A stretch of 64,000 bases of DNA from NCBI RefSeq assembly GCF_036687315.1, contig NZ_CP144683.1, forward strand, positions 682,001 through 746,000, read 5' to 3'. A program made the position numbers and the translations under genes. The notes under the pieces are model-generated. The model searched no databases and was not told the origin of the DNA. It worked only from the letters and a program-made list of their open reading frames with translations. This DNA is from Sphingopyxis sp. TUF1 (lineage in GTDB: Bacteria > Pseudomonadota > Alphaproteobacteria > Sphingomonadales > Sphingomonadaceae). This document shows positions 1 through 7,586 of the stretch, one piece after another (the stretch's first letter is position 1; every line of letters starts with the position of its first letter).

Positions 1-784
1 TGACGAAGCGCTGCGCTGATCGGCCGCGCGCATCGACCGGGCGCGGCGGCGGGGTCGCGCTGTCGTGCAAATCGCCCAGGGGCTTAAGGTTCATGAAGCT
101 GGTCACCGAACCAGCCTTGATATGCCGCGCAATCAGGATGATTTCACTCAACGCGACACAGGCGACCGGTTGGCCGCCCAGCGGCGCCGGAAAATGCCAT
201 TCGCCGCCCGGTGCGGGATCGGGAATCGGCGCCAGCTCGCCGTTGCGGACGATCATCCGCGGATAGACATTCTTCTCGCCTGTCAGACGCGTTCCAGCCG
301 TCGGCTGCCAACTGTCGAGACCGACCGCGATCTCGATCGATTCGACTGCTTCTCCATCCGCGACCAGCATCGAAACGAGCAGGTCGGCGAAACCGCCAAA
401 GAAGGCCATCGCCGGGATGATCGTCACCCCGGCCGCGCGGGCGCGCGCATCAAGCGTGTCGAACACCCGCCGCGTCGTTGCCTGTTCGGCGGAAACATCG
501 AGATAGGGGATGCCGGCGCGCAATGCGGCTTCGGCCGCCGGCAATGCGGTGTCGAAAAAGGGACCAGCGCAATTGATGACCGCATCCGCCCCTCGCAGCA
601 CATCGTCCAGAGCTTCGGGTCGCGAAAAATCGAGTGTGCGACACGCCTCCTCCTCGCCCGAAATCGGCATGAACCGTCCCGAACGCGTCGCCGCGATCGC
701 ATTCGCGCCCTTGCACCGTAACGTATCGACAACGAATCGGCCCGTGTGGCCGCCCGCGCCGAGCACGGCGATTCGAGGAGTCAT
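1..784 (-). CDS. Saccharopine dehydrogenase-like NAD(P)-binding oxidoreductase (partial, C-terminus off the window)
   Basis: Reading the minus strand from the ATG at 784 gives an open frame to the window edge, starting MTPRIAVLGAGGHTGRFVVD. That is a Rossmann nucleotide-binding loop (GxGGxTGR) as in saccharopine dehydrogenase-like proteins (Sacchrp_dh_NADP family). Further on come DAVINCAGPF and PYLDVSAEQ, both typical of this family, where the protein reduces or oxidises an unidentified carbonyl/amine substrate in the cytoplasm. About 261 residues are visible; the rest lies beyond base 1. It is divergent from the TetR gene at 863 with an operator pair in between, so the TetR protein probably controls it. 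The substrate cannot be told from sequence. Confidence 0.8.
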   Translation of the reverse strand, partial: MTPRIAVLGAGGHTGRFVVDTLRCKGANAIAATRSGRFMPISGEEEACRTLDFSRPEALDDVLRGADAVINCAGPFFDTALPAAEAALRAGIPYLDVSAEQATTRRVFDTLDARARAAGVTIIPAMAFFGGFADLLVSMLVADGEAVESIEIAVGLDSWQPTAGTRLTGEKNVYPRMIVRNGELAPIPDPAPGGEWHFPAPLGGQPVACVALSEIILIARHIKAGSVTSFMNLKPLGDLHDSATPPPRPVDARGRSAQRFV

Positions 785-804
785 CTGCAATTTTCATCTC
801 CGCT

Positions 805-846
805 ACCGATCAGTATCGTTTTAGCGAGTGACACCGATCGGTATCG
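805..846. promoter_or_regulatory. Tandem TetR operator between divergent genes
   Basis: Two near-identical 14-mers lie 28 bp apart: ACCGATCAGTATCG (805-818) and ACCGATCGGTATCG (833-846). The second contains the perfect palindrome ACCGATCGGT. They sit between the saccharopine dehydrogenase-like gene (start 784) and the TetR gene (start 863), the usual place for an autoregulatory TetR operator. Binding is inferred, not shown. Confidence 0.6.
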
Positions 847-862
847 CTGTCAAGACGGAGCG

Positions 863-1462
863 ATGCCGGACGCCACACACCAATCCATGACCCCCGTCGG
901 ACGCGCGCAGCGTGCCCGGACGCAGGCGCTCACCGTCGCGGCGTCGCTTTTCTATGCAAAGGGCGTGCGCGCAGTTGGCATGGAGGAGATTGTCGAAACG
1001 TCGGGGATCGCCAAAACGACGATCTACCGCCATTTCCCTACCAAGGACGCGCTGGTCGAGGCCTTCCTGGAAAAGGAAGACGCCGAATTCTGGCACCAAT
1101 GGGACGCAGCGGTCGCCTCGGCACCGTCGGCCGACCGGGTGCTCGATTCCCTGGGCGACTGGATCGGGGCGCGCGTCGAACGGCCGGGTTATCGCGGCTG
1201 TCCGCAGATCAATGTCGCGGCCGAATTTGCCGACCCCGGCCATCCCGCGCGCACCATCGCGCGGCGGCACAAGGCCGAAATGCTCCGCCGACTGGAGGCG
1301 ATCTGTCACGACGCGGGCGCGAAACCGGCGGTTCGTGTGGCAATGCAGCTCGCGCTCCTGATCGACGGGGCGTTCATGAGCGACGGGCGTTTGAGCGGAC
1401 GCGACGCCGCCGCAATATTGAAAAGCGCCTTCCGCCGCATCGCTGCGCCTGCCGAAGTTTAG
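863..1462 (+). CDS. TetR/AcrR family transcriptional regulator
   Basis: A 199-residue protein with an N-terminal TetR helix-turn-helix: RTQALTVAASLFYAKGVRAVGMEEIVETSGIAKTTIYRHFPTKDALVEAF. The C-terminal part is all-helical and presumably binds a small-molecule ligand. The ATG at 863 was chosen because GGAG sits just upstream and because the operator pair at 805-846 would otherwise fall inside the gene; a longer frame starting at 746 exists but is less likely. It is divergent from the saccharopine dehydrogenase-like gene and probably represses both genes through the shared control region. Confidence 0.85.
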   Translation: MPDATHQSMTPVGRAQRARTQALTVAASLFYAKGVRAVGMEEIVETSGIAKTTIYRHFPTKDALVEAFLEKEDAEFWHQWDAAVASAPSADRVLDSLGDWIGARVERPGYRGCPQINVAAEFADPGHPARTIARRHKAEMLRRLEAICHDAGAKPAVRVAMQLALLIDGAFMSDGRLSGRDAAAILKSAFRRIAAPAEV

Positions 1463-1553
1463 CCACGCGGGCGATGGCCCCGCCCGCTTCCTTGCGCACT
1501 TGCAGCCAAAATGTGAGCAGAATGCACGCCTCGATAGCGATCGCGGCACTAGC

Positions 1554-2426
1554 ATGGGCAGCAAAGCAACCGTATCGATCACCGATGATCGACAAAAGCG
1601 CGTCATTCGTACCAGTTCGGCCGCGAACCTTCTTTGCAACCGAGTGGGTGAGGTGACGGGAAAAAGCCCTCTTTCCTGGTGTGCAAGCCCGCTTCGCATA
1701 GCGGGCGGGGCTGCCGTTCGCGCGCATCGCGGCGCAGTCGGCACGCTCTGGGTTGCCAGTCGCGGCGAGATCGAGGTGGCCGTGATCGGAGGCGCTGCCG
1801 CGCGAGGCGCTGCGGTGATGGTCGGGCCGAACCTGACGCACGCGGTCACCATCCACGCTCCAGCGGCAAGATGTTATTTCGGCGCTCCGCTGATCGCCGA
1901 CGGGCGCCGCGTCGCTGCAGTGATGACCCCCGCGGGTACGGGATTGTGGACGACCCCAGCGGCGTGGTCTCCACGCGGCGGGTCAGGTGGAGAGGCGACC
2001 GCACCGAGCGCGATCGCTGCACGCATCGGCGATGCCGCGCGGCGCGACGGTTGCGACGTTGACCCTCGGGTTGTGGCCGCCATCATGGCGCTGCGGGCGA
2101 CGCCCTGGCGTGCGCATCGCGCCCGCGATCTCGCGCGCATGACGCATCTCTCCGAATCGCGCTTTCGTCATATTCTGAAGGCCGAAACCGCCCTGACGCT
2201 GAAGCGACTCCGGGTCTGGCTACGCCTCGAATGGGCCCTCATGGCCGCGCAGCGCGGCTCGAATCTCACGGCGGCGGCGCATGACGCCGGGTTCAGCAGT
2301 TCGGCGCACTTCAGCTCGGCATGCCGCGACGGGCTGGGCCTCACGCCGAGTCAGATTGTTGCAGCACTGCGTCCGGGAGCCGTACAATCATTTAATGGCA
2401 GCGGAGCGAGAACCTCAAGCCGATGA
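1554..2426 (+). CDS. AraC family transcriptional regulator
   Basis: The C-terminal third holds an AraC-type DNA-binding domain with two helix-turn-helix units: ARDLARMTHLSESRFRHILK and then LTAAAHDAGFSSSAHFSSACRD, ending in the usual GLTPSQ. The N-terminal ~150 residues are Ala/Gly-rich and cupin-like at best; no ligand is obvious. The frame is open from 1500, but the ATG at 1554 gives a more usual N-terminus; the start is uncertain. The 3' end overlaps the convergent VOC gene (ends 2351) by about 76 bp. Confidence 0.75.
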   Translation: MGSKATVSITDDRQKRVIRTSSAANLLCNRVGEVTGKSPLSWCASPLRIAGGAAVRAHRGAVGTLWVASRGEIEVAVIGGAAARGAAVMVGPNLTHAVTIHAPAARCYFGAPLIADGRRVAAVMTPAGTGLWTTPAAWSPRGGSGGEATAPSAIAARIGDAARRDGCDVDPRVVAAIMALRATPWRAHRARDLARMTHLSESRFRHILKAETALTLKRLRVWLRLEWALMAAQRGSNLTAAAHDAGFSSSAHFSSACRDGLGLTPSQIVAALRPGAVQSFNGSGARTSSR

Positions 2427-2758
2427 CCGCTGGGCCCGTCGAAATAGATGCCGCGCACATCTCCGGTTCGATAGACAGCGTCGGGATGGCGGTGAAAGGG
2501 GTCGCTCCAGAACATTTGACCGCGAGCGCAAAGGCGCGCGAGCAGCTCGTCGAAAGCCTCGCTGCCGATCCGGAATGCCAGGTGACGCGGTTCGATCGCC
2601 CCCCGCGTCGGGAGCAGGTCGATCGACGTCTCGCCCGCTCGTACAACCTGAAATGGCGGCTGGGGCGCCGCTCTCTCCAGCCCGACCACGTCGCACAGAA
2701 AGTCGGCAGCCAGATTGGCGTCGGCAACTTCCAGGATAAGATGATCGAGCATGACCAT
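2351..2758 (-). CDS. VOC (glyoxalase/bleomycin-resistance) family protein
   Basis: About 135 residues from MVMLDHLILEVADANLAADFL, a vicinal-oxygen-chelate fold start, with a second half containing HLAFRIG and the typical ending GIYFDGPSGHRLEVLAP. Such proteins are metal-dependent lyases, isomerases, dioxygenases or binding proteins; HLAFRI and the late GHRLEV glutamate are candidate metal ligands. The ATG at 2758 sits one base after the stop of the lipocalin-like gene, so the two are translationally coupled; an ATG two codons later (2752) is also possible. Substrate unknown. Confidence 0.75.
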   Translation of the reverse strand: MVMLDHLILEVADANLAADFLCDVVGLERAAPQPPFQVVRAGETSIDLLPTRGAIEPRHLAFRIGSEAFDELLARLCARGQMFWSDPFHRHPDAVYRTGDVRGIYFDGPSGHRLEVLAPLPLNDCTAPGRSAATI

Positions 2759-2759
2759 G

Positions 2760-3215
2760 TCAGCTGGCTTCGCGCTGCCAACGCAAAGTCGAACGGGTTC
2801 CGGCTCGCTCGGGCGGGCTGAGGAGAAGGAGCCCGTTCTCGAACCGGTAGTCGCGGCGATGCACGGTGCCGACCCAGTCGGGCAGCAAGGCAACGTCGAC
2901 ATGATGCGATATGATCGCGTTCGCTGTGTCGACCTCGTAGCGGCCCGCATAGCCGATGTAGCCCGCGGCTGCTGCGGTTAAGACAGCGGGCGGGACGTCC
3001 GCGATGCGCTCGGTTCCAAATGCCTGACGCCCCGAGCGCATCAGCTGCGCCGACATCCAGCCGTCCGCCGTGTAGATTCCCCACCCTTGCGGAGCGTCAC
3101 CGAACGGCGCGATGCGGGCGCCATCGGCAAAGACGACCTCGAAGTCGACGAGGCGCCAGCGCCCGACAAGGGCAGCCGCGGTCCCGGAGTCGCTGTGTTG
3201 ATGCTCGCTGCGCAT
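2760..3215 (-). CDS. Lipocalin-like domain protein
   Basis: A 151-residue protein with LVGRWRLVDFEV at the front, GYIGYAGRYEVD in the middle and LPDWVGTVHRRDYRFENGLLLLSPP near the end. This is the pattern of the bacterial lipocalin-like family (Lipocalin_5 type) of small beta-barrel proteins that often sit beside polyketide or detoxification genes. No signal peptide is visible, so it is likely cytoplasmic. It forms a two-gene unit with the VOC gene downstream. The exact role is unknown. Confidence 0.7.
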   Translation of the reverse strand: MRSEHQHSDSGTAAALVGRWRLVDFEVVFADGARIAPFGDAPQGWGIYTADGWMSAQLMRSGRQAFGTERIADVPPAVLTAAAAGYIGYAGRYEVDTANAIISHHVDVALLPDWVGTVHRRDYRFENGLLLLSPPERAGTRSTLRWQREAS

Positions 3216-3439
3216 GACCCTGCCTTACGCCCTCAGAGTGACTGCGCTATCATCGAGCGCCTGCGACGTCGGCAATCGGATAACAGCGACATTCCAAGAC
3301 GCGTGAATCATCCAGGCGCGGTATAAGCCCTTCCGCGATAAACAGGCGCCTGATGAAAGCCTTTGCGCGCAAGCTCGCGCATAGCGGCGACCGCGCCCAC
3401 CGGTGCGCTGGATGAGTGTTCGCCGCCAGGAATCCTGCG

Positions 3440-3976
3440 ATGAAAGCCTGTAAAGTCGGTCGTGTCGCACTCCCCCCGGAAACGACCCTGTCGTTGTGGT
3501 TTGCCAACGCACAGCTCGCCGACGCCTATGCCATCCGCCTTCCGGCCGCCGCTTCCTCCGATCCGGCGGTCCTGGCTTCAGCCGCGCTGGGCAGCATGCC
3601 TCGCGGGGGCAGCGTCATCATGTCCGTTCGCGATATGCTGGTGCGGCCCCTTGGCATCAAGACCACGCCGGCGATCGCCCAAGCCGGGCGGGCGACGCGT
3701 CACGCGCTTATCGGCTTTTTTCCCATACTCGAGCGTCTTGAGGATGAGATAATTCTCGGCGAGGACGACCGGCATCTCGATTTCCGGATATCTTTCATGG
3801 TGCGCGAACGGGGCGGGCATCGCGAACTGGTATGGACATCGGTCGTCCGCACCCACGGCTTTTTGGGCAATGCCTATCTTGCCGCCGTCCGCCCCTTCCA
3901 CCGCCTCGCCATCAATCTCTGCCTCATGATGGCTGCTTGGCGCGGATGGCCGGGCGAGCACGGCCGCGGACGCTAA
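3440..3976 (+). CDS. DUF2867 domain protein
   Basis: About 178 residues. The conserved core SVRDMLVRPLGIKT followed by LIGFFPILERLEDEIILGEDDRHLDFRISF is the DUF2867 signature, a family without known function that is often found beside NAD(P)-dependent epimerase-like proteins. The N-terminal part is Ala-rich and there is a hydrophobic C-terminal stretch (INLCLMMAAW). The ATG at 3440 was preferred over an upstream one at 3416. The 224 bp in front (3216-3439) is the divergent spacer to the lipocalin-like gene; I see no clear motif in it. Confidence 0.75.
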   Translation: MKACKVGRVALPPETTLSLWFANAQLADAYAIRLPAAASSDPAVLASAALGSMPRGGSVIMSVRDMLVRPLGIKTTPAIAQAGRATRHALIGFFPILERLEDEIILGEDDRHLDFRISFMVRERGGHRELVWTSVVRTHGFLGNAYLAAVRPFHRLAINLCLMMAAWRGWPGEHGRGR

Positions 3977-4037
3977 GCCCGATTAACCGATCGTTCCAGA
4001 CGATGCCCAATCCAACCCACCGCAACAGGAGATTTAT

Positions 4038-4427
4038 ATGTTCGACAGCAATGCCGCTATCTGGACGGGCCGGATCCTTTCCGGGTTGGCCATCGCATTT
4101 CTGCTGGCCGCTTCGGTCGCTCCCAAGCTCATGCAAGCCAAAACCGCTGCCGACACCTTTACACGATTGGGATGGTCAACCGATTATCTGCTGCTCATCG
4201 GGATGATCGAACTTGGCTGCATCTTGCTCTACGCGTGGCCCAAAACCAGCGTCCTCGGCGCCGTGCTGACCACGGGATTGCTCGGCGGCGCAATCGCCAC
4301 CCAACTCAGGGTGGGCAGCCCGGTTTTCAGCCACACGCTATTCGGCCTTTATGTCGGGTTTTTCATCTGGGGCGGCCTCTGGCTGCGCGATCCGGCTTTG
4401 CGCGCGCTTTTTCCCTGGAAATATTGA
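4038..4427 (+). CDS. DoxX-like membrane protein
   Basis: A 129-residue integral membrane protein with four hydrophobic segments, starting RILSGLAIAFLLAASVAPKLMQ and including IGMIELGCILLYAWP, AVLTTGLLGGAIATQLR and LFGLYVGFFIWGGLWLRDP. This layout fits the DoxX_2/DoxX-like family. A strong AGGAG ribosome site precedes the ATG. Members are loosely tied to redox or thiosulfate metabolism, but the role here is unknown. Confidence 0.8.
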   Translation: MFDSNAAIWTGRILSGLAIAFLLAASVAPKLMQAKTAADTFTRLGWSTDYLLLIGMIELGCILLYAWPKTSVLGAVLTTGLLGGAIATQLRVGSPVFSHTLFGLYVGFFIWGGLWLRDPALRALFPWKY

Positions 4428-4495
4428 CCGGTCCTCGCACCGCTGCGGAGGAGCGGCGATAAGCACTCGGTGCATATATCGGCTTGCGCCACGAC

Positions 4496-4537
4496 AATCC
4501 GCTCCTATACTTCATAGGTGAAGTATAGGAGCGGATT
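4496..4537. promoter_or_regulatory. 42-bp perfect hyphenated palindrome covering the ribosome-binding site
   Basis: Two 19-base arms, AATCCGCTCCTATACTTCA (4496-4514) and its exact reverse complement (4519-4537), are separated by TAGG. The right arm contains the AGGAG ribosome site and ends directly at the ATG of the amidohydrolase at 4538. As DNA it is an ideal dimeric-repressor operator; as RNA it would form a long hairpin hiding the ribosome site. The cognate regulator is not identifiable in the neighbourhood. Confidence 0.7.
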
Positions 4538-5359
4538 ATGAACATCATCGACGTCTGGGCCCAGATCACCACCGAACGCATGGCGAGCCGGCCGTGGATG
4601 GAAACGCTGAACCGGTGGACCCGGCGCGACGAGGCCCGGCTCGAGACCGTGGAGACGACGATCGCGGCGATGGACGAGGCCGGGGTCGCGATAACGCTGC
4701 TTTCGGCATGGCATGGTCCCGAAGGAAGCCTGGTATCGAACGAAGAGGTGGCGGCTTATGTCGATGCAGCGCCAACGCGCCTGCGCGGGGTGGCGACCGT
4801 CGATCTCGAGCGCCCGATGGAAGCGGTGCGCGAGATCCGCCGCTGGGTCGATGGCGAACGCTTCGTTGCCGTTCGCGTCGTACCCTGGCTCTGGAATTTG
4901 CCGCCGAACGATCGGCGCTATTACCCCGTCTATGCCGCGTGCATCGATGCCGGCGTGCCGCTTTGTACCCAGGTCGGCCACACCGGACCGCTAAAGCGTT
5001 CGGAAAACGGACGGCCACTGCCTTACCTCGAAGATGTGATGCTCGACTTCCCCGAACTCACCGTCGTCGGCGGCCACGTCGGCTTCCCGTGGATCGACGA
5101 ACTTACGACGATGGCAATCAAGTTTCCGAATTTCTACGTCGATACCTCCGCATACGCGGTGCACCGTCTGCCGCCCGCCTTCGTCGACTGGATGAAGGGG
5201 GTGGGCAAGAACCGCGTCATGTTCGGCACCAACTGGCCCATGCTGCGTCCATCGCAATGCCTGAAAGCTCTTCCCGACCTCGGGCTCGATGACGCGGGCG
5301 AAGCCGCCTTTCTTTTCGGCAACGCGCGCCGCGTCTTCAATCTCGGCGCCGCATCCTGA
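4538..5359 (+). CDS. Amidohydrolase-2-like TIM-barrel protein with an altered metal site
   Basis: A 273-residue protein of the amidohydrolase 2 (PF04909-like) type: MNIIDVWAQ at the N-terminus, TQVGHTGP in the middle, then TVVGGHVGFPWIDE, FYVDTSAYA and MFGTNWPM. Active family members start IDxHxH and end FGTD; here the first HxH is VWA and the final Asp is Asn, while the two central histidines remain. The protein may thus be a non-hydrolytic decarboxylase-like, mononuclear or metal-free variant. Its start codon abuts the 42-bp palindrome, suggesting tight induction. Confidence 0.7.
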   Translation: MNIIDVWAQITTERMASRPWMETLNRWTRRDEARLETVETTIAAMDEAGVAITLLSAWHGPEGSLVSNEEVAAYVDAAPTRLRGVATVDLERPMEAVREIRRWVDGERFVAVRVVPWLWNLPPNDRRYYPVYAACIDAGVPLCTQVGHTGPLKRSENGRPLPYLEDVMLDFPELTVVGGHVGFPWIDELTTMAIKFPNFYVDTSAYAVHRLPPAFVDWMKGVGKNRVMFGTNWPMLRPSQCLKALPDLGLDDAGEAAFLFGNARRVFNLGAAS

Positions 5360-5415
5360 CGCGTCGACGCGGAACGGGCGACCGAACGACAGGAAGGCGG
5401 CCTGCCGCTGCTCGT

Positions 5416-6300
5416 CTAACGCGGCTCGTCCTTCGCCAGCGTCTTCAACGCGGCAACGAGCGCAAGCACCCTGGGATTTGTTTCACCGGCGCGGGTGACA
5501 AGGTGATGGCCGCGATCGGAGACAAAGCCCGGGAGAGCCAGCGGCGTGAGCGACCCGTCTTCAATGGTCCGATATGCCAGCGGAAGGCGGAGCAGGACGA
5601 TGCCAAGCCCCTGCCGCGCCGCCTCGACCGCAAGATCATAGTCAATGAACCTGCGGCGGGGACCCGCCTCGATATATTGCACCCCCGCGACGCGGCACCA
5701 CTGCCGCCAGTCGGCGCCATCACCATCGACAATCAGGCTTTGTCCAAGCAGGTCAGAGAGCTCGCAACCCGCAAGCGACTTGGCGACGTCGGGCGCAGCG
5801 GCTGGAACGATGCGATCCGCAAAGAGCAGTTCGGATGTCACACCGGGCCAGGCACCCGTGCCATAGCGGATCGCGACATCGGCTTCGCGCTCATCGAGCC
5901 GCACGAGGCGATGCTCGGAGATGATTTCAACGATCCCCTGGTTCGTAAGGTCTTCAATATACGCCAGTCGGGGCATGAGCCACAGTCGCGCGATCGAGGG
6001 AAGCGCGGAGAGGCGAGCCGTCCCGCGCGATCGCTGCGTGCTGAGCTCGCCCCGCAGCGCAGCGAGCGATGCCAGCGACCTTTCAGCCCGCCGGACGAAT
6101 ATCTGACCCTGCGGAGTCAATCGGACCCCGCGGCCGACGCGCTCAAAGACCGGCGCACCGAGCCAATGCTCGACGGCGGCGATGCGGCGGCTGATCGCCC
6201 CATGCGTGAGGCCAAGCTCCGCCGCGGCCGCCGCCATTGAGCCGGTTCGCGCCGCCTCGATCGCCGCGACGACCGCATCCGAAGAAGGAATATCAAGCAT
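5416..6300 (-). CDS. LysR family transcriptional regulator (GcvA-like)
   Basis: About 294 residues with the N-terminal LysR helix-turn-helix: DAVVAAIEAARTGSMAAAAAELGLTHGAISRRIAAVEHWLGAPVF, followed by VGRGVRLTPQGQ. The rest is the periplasmic-binding-protein-like effector domain, including LWLMPRLAYIEDL and ADVAIRYGTGAWPG, a GcvA-subgroup feature. The start at 6300 (MLDIPSSDAV) is better than the longer 6354 reading. It is divergent from the cupin/MBL/aminotransferase/MOSC run at 6426-9477, which it may control. Confidence 0.85.
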   Translation of the reverse strand: MLDIPSSDAVVAAIEAARTGSMAAAAAELGLTHGAISRRIAAVEHWLGAPVFERVGRGVRLTPQGQIFVRRAERSLASLAALRGELSTQRSRGTARLSALPSIARLWLMPRLAYIEDLTNQGIVEIISEHRLVRLDEREADVAIRYGTGAWPGVTSELLFADRIVPAAAPDVAKSLAGCELSDLLGQSLIVDGDGADWRQWCRVAGVQYIEAGPRRRFIDYDLAVEAARQGLGIVLLRLPLAYRTIEDGSLTPLALPGFVSDRGHHLVTRAGETNPRVLALVAALKTLAKDEPR

Positions 6301-6425
6301 ATATGCGCTCCCCTTGCCACACAGAAGCCAACCATTCCCGTGATCCCTGTGCACAGCATCCTATCGATCGCTGGCATATCACCGAGCCCGCCCAGTCGAT
6401 AGTCGAATAGCGATTGGAGGAAAGA

Positions 6426-6752
6426 ATGACTGAACCCAAGGGCCTGACCCCCGTGACATTTGAAAGCTGCGCGCCCGTTGTCGTGGGCCCCGGATGTATC
6501 CGCCGCGACCTGCCCTCGCGGCCGGGCGTGCGGACCTGGGTGGTCGAAATGGAACCCGGGAGCGAATGGCCGCGCATCGACGAGCATGACGAGCGGGGCG
6601 AGGACGTCTTTGTCGTCGAAGGCGAATTGATCGAAGGCAGCGAGCGTTTCACCGCGGGCACCTATCTGCATTTCGGGCCAAACAGCAGCCACCGACCGCG
6701 CACCGAAACGGGTGTGCGGCTGGTCGGCTTCAACCTGATCGGTCAGCCCTAG
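6426..6752 (+). CDS. Cupin-domain protein
   Basis: About 108 residues of single-cupin type: RTWVVEMEPGSEWP, HDERGEDVFVVEGELIEG and AGTYLHFGPNSSHRPRTE. These are the two cupin motifs, with His and Glu residues placed as metal ligands. A GGAGG ribosome site precedes the ATG at 6426. It is the first gene of a tight run (next gene starts directly after the stop) and is divergent from the LysR gene. Role unknown; small cupins of this kind often sense or modify acids. Confidence 0.75.
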   Translation: MTEPKGLTPVTFESCAPVVVGPGCIRRDLPSRPGVRTWVVEMEPGSEWPRIDEHDERGEDVFVVEGELIEGSERFTAGTYLHFGPNSSHRPRTETGVRLVGFNLIGQP

Positions 6753-7586
6753 ATGGATGGATTTCGGATCAACCGGCGACACGTGTTGGGCGGTGGCATC
6801 GCGGCAGCCGCTCTAACCGCGGTTCCCGCCGTGCGTGCCGCTGCGCCGACGCTCAGGGTTCAGCGGCTGGCATGGGCCGGGATTCGTCTTCAGATCCCCG
6901 GCGCAACGCTCTTCATCGACCCGCTGATCGACGCTGGAATATGGGAAAATTCCCTTTCGGACCCACTCATTCCGGTCGACGACGGCCAAGGCGACGTGTT
7001 CGTGCTCGTGACGCATCGTCATCCCGATCACAGTGATGCCAAGGCGATCGCGGCTGCCCTGAATCGCGGCGGAACGATAGGGTATCCTGCCGGAACGCCG
7101 CCTTACAACGGCCTGGCGCCAAATATTCGCGAACGACCGTCGACATTATGGGAACCCCAGTTCTTCGGCGACTTTACCGCAACGCCGGTTCCGGCGTCGG
7201 ACGGCTATGGCGACCCGCAAGTTTCCTGGGTGATCTCCGCAGGCGGTCGCCGCATTTTTCATGGCGGCGACACGATGATGCACGGGCACTGGTGGCGCAT
7301 CGGCCGACAATTCGGAGGCTTCGATGCTGCGTTCCTGCCGATAAACGGCGCCCGCTTTTCCTGGCGCCAGCCGGCCAGCGACGCGCCGGCCGTTCTGACG
7401 CCACAGCAGGCACTGTCTGCCGCGACGATTCTGGGCGCCGAGCGGATCGTCCCTATCCATTACGGAATCAAGGGTGCCGAAGGCTATGCCGAGGTCGATA
7501 AGCCGCTCGAAACGCTCAAGGCTGTAGCCGGCCGCGGGGGCCCTGCAATCGCTGCACTCGCTCCCGGCGCCTGGCTCGAATGGTAG
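6753..7586 (+). CDS. Tat-exported MBL-fold metallo-hydrolase
   Basis: 277 residues. The N-terminus INRRHVLGGGIAAAALTAVPAVRAAA is a twin-arginine signal with an AxA cleavage site, so the protein is probably periplasmic. The mature part carries the metallo-beta-lactamase-fold metal motif THRHPDHSD, a GGDTMMHGHWWRIG segment with the second metal histidine region and RIVPIHYGIKGAEGY near the end, as in UlaG-like MBL hydrolases. It starts immediately after the cupin stop. Substrate unknown. Confidence 0.8.
   Translation: MDGFRINRRHVLGGGIAAAALTAVPAVRAAAPTLRVQRLAWAGIRLQIPGATLFIDPLIDAGIWENSLSDPLIPVDDGQGDVFVLVTHRHPDHSDAKAIAAALNRGGTIGYPAGTPPYNGLAPNIRERPSTLWEPQFFGDFTATPVPASDGYGDPQVSWVISAGGRRIFHGGDTMMHGHWWRIGRQFGGFDAAFLPINGARFSWRQPASDAPAVLTPQQALSAATILGAERIVPIHYGIKGAEGYAEVDKPLETLKAVAGRGGPAIAALAPGAWLEW

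Noticed and set aside
450..797. Short minus-strand frame
   Set aside because: Out-of-frame shadow of the real saccharopine dehydrogenase-like gene starting at 784.
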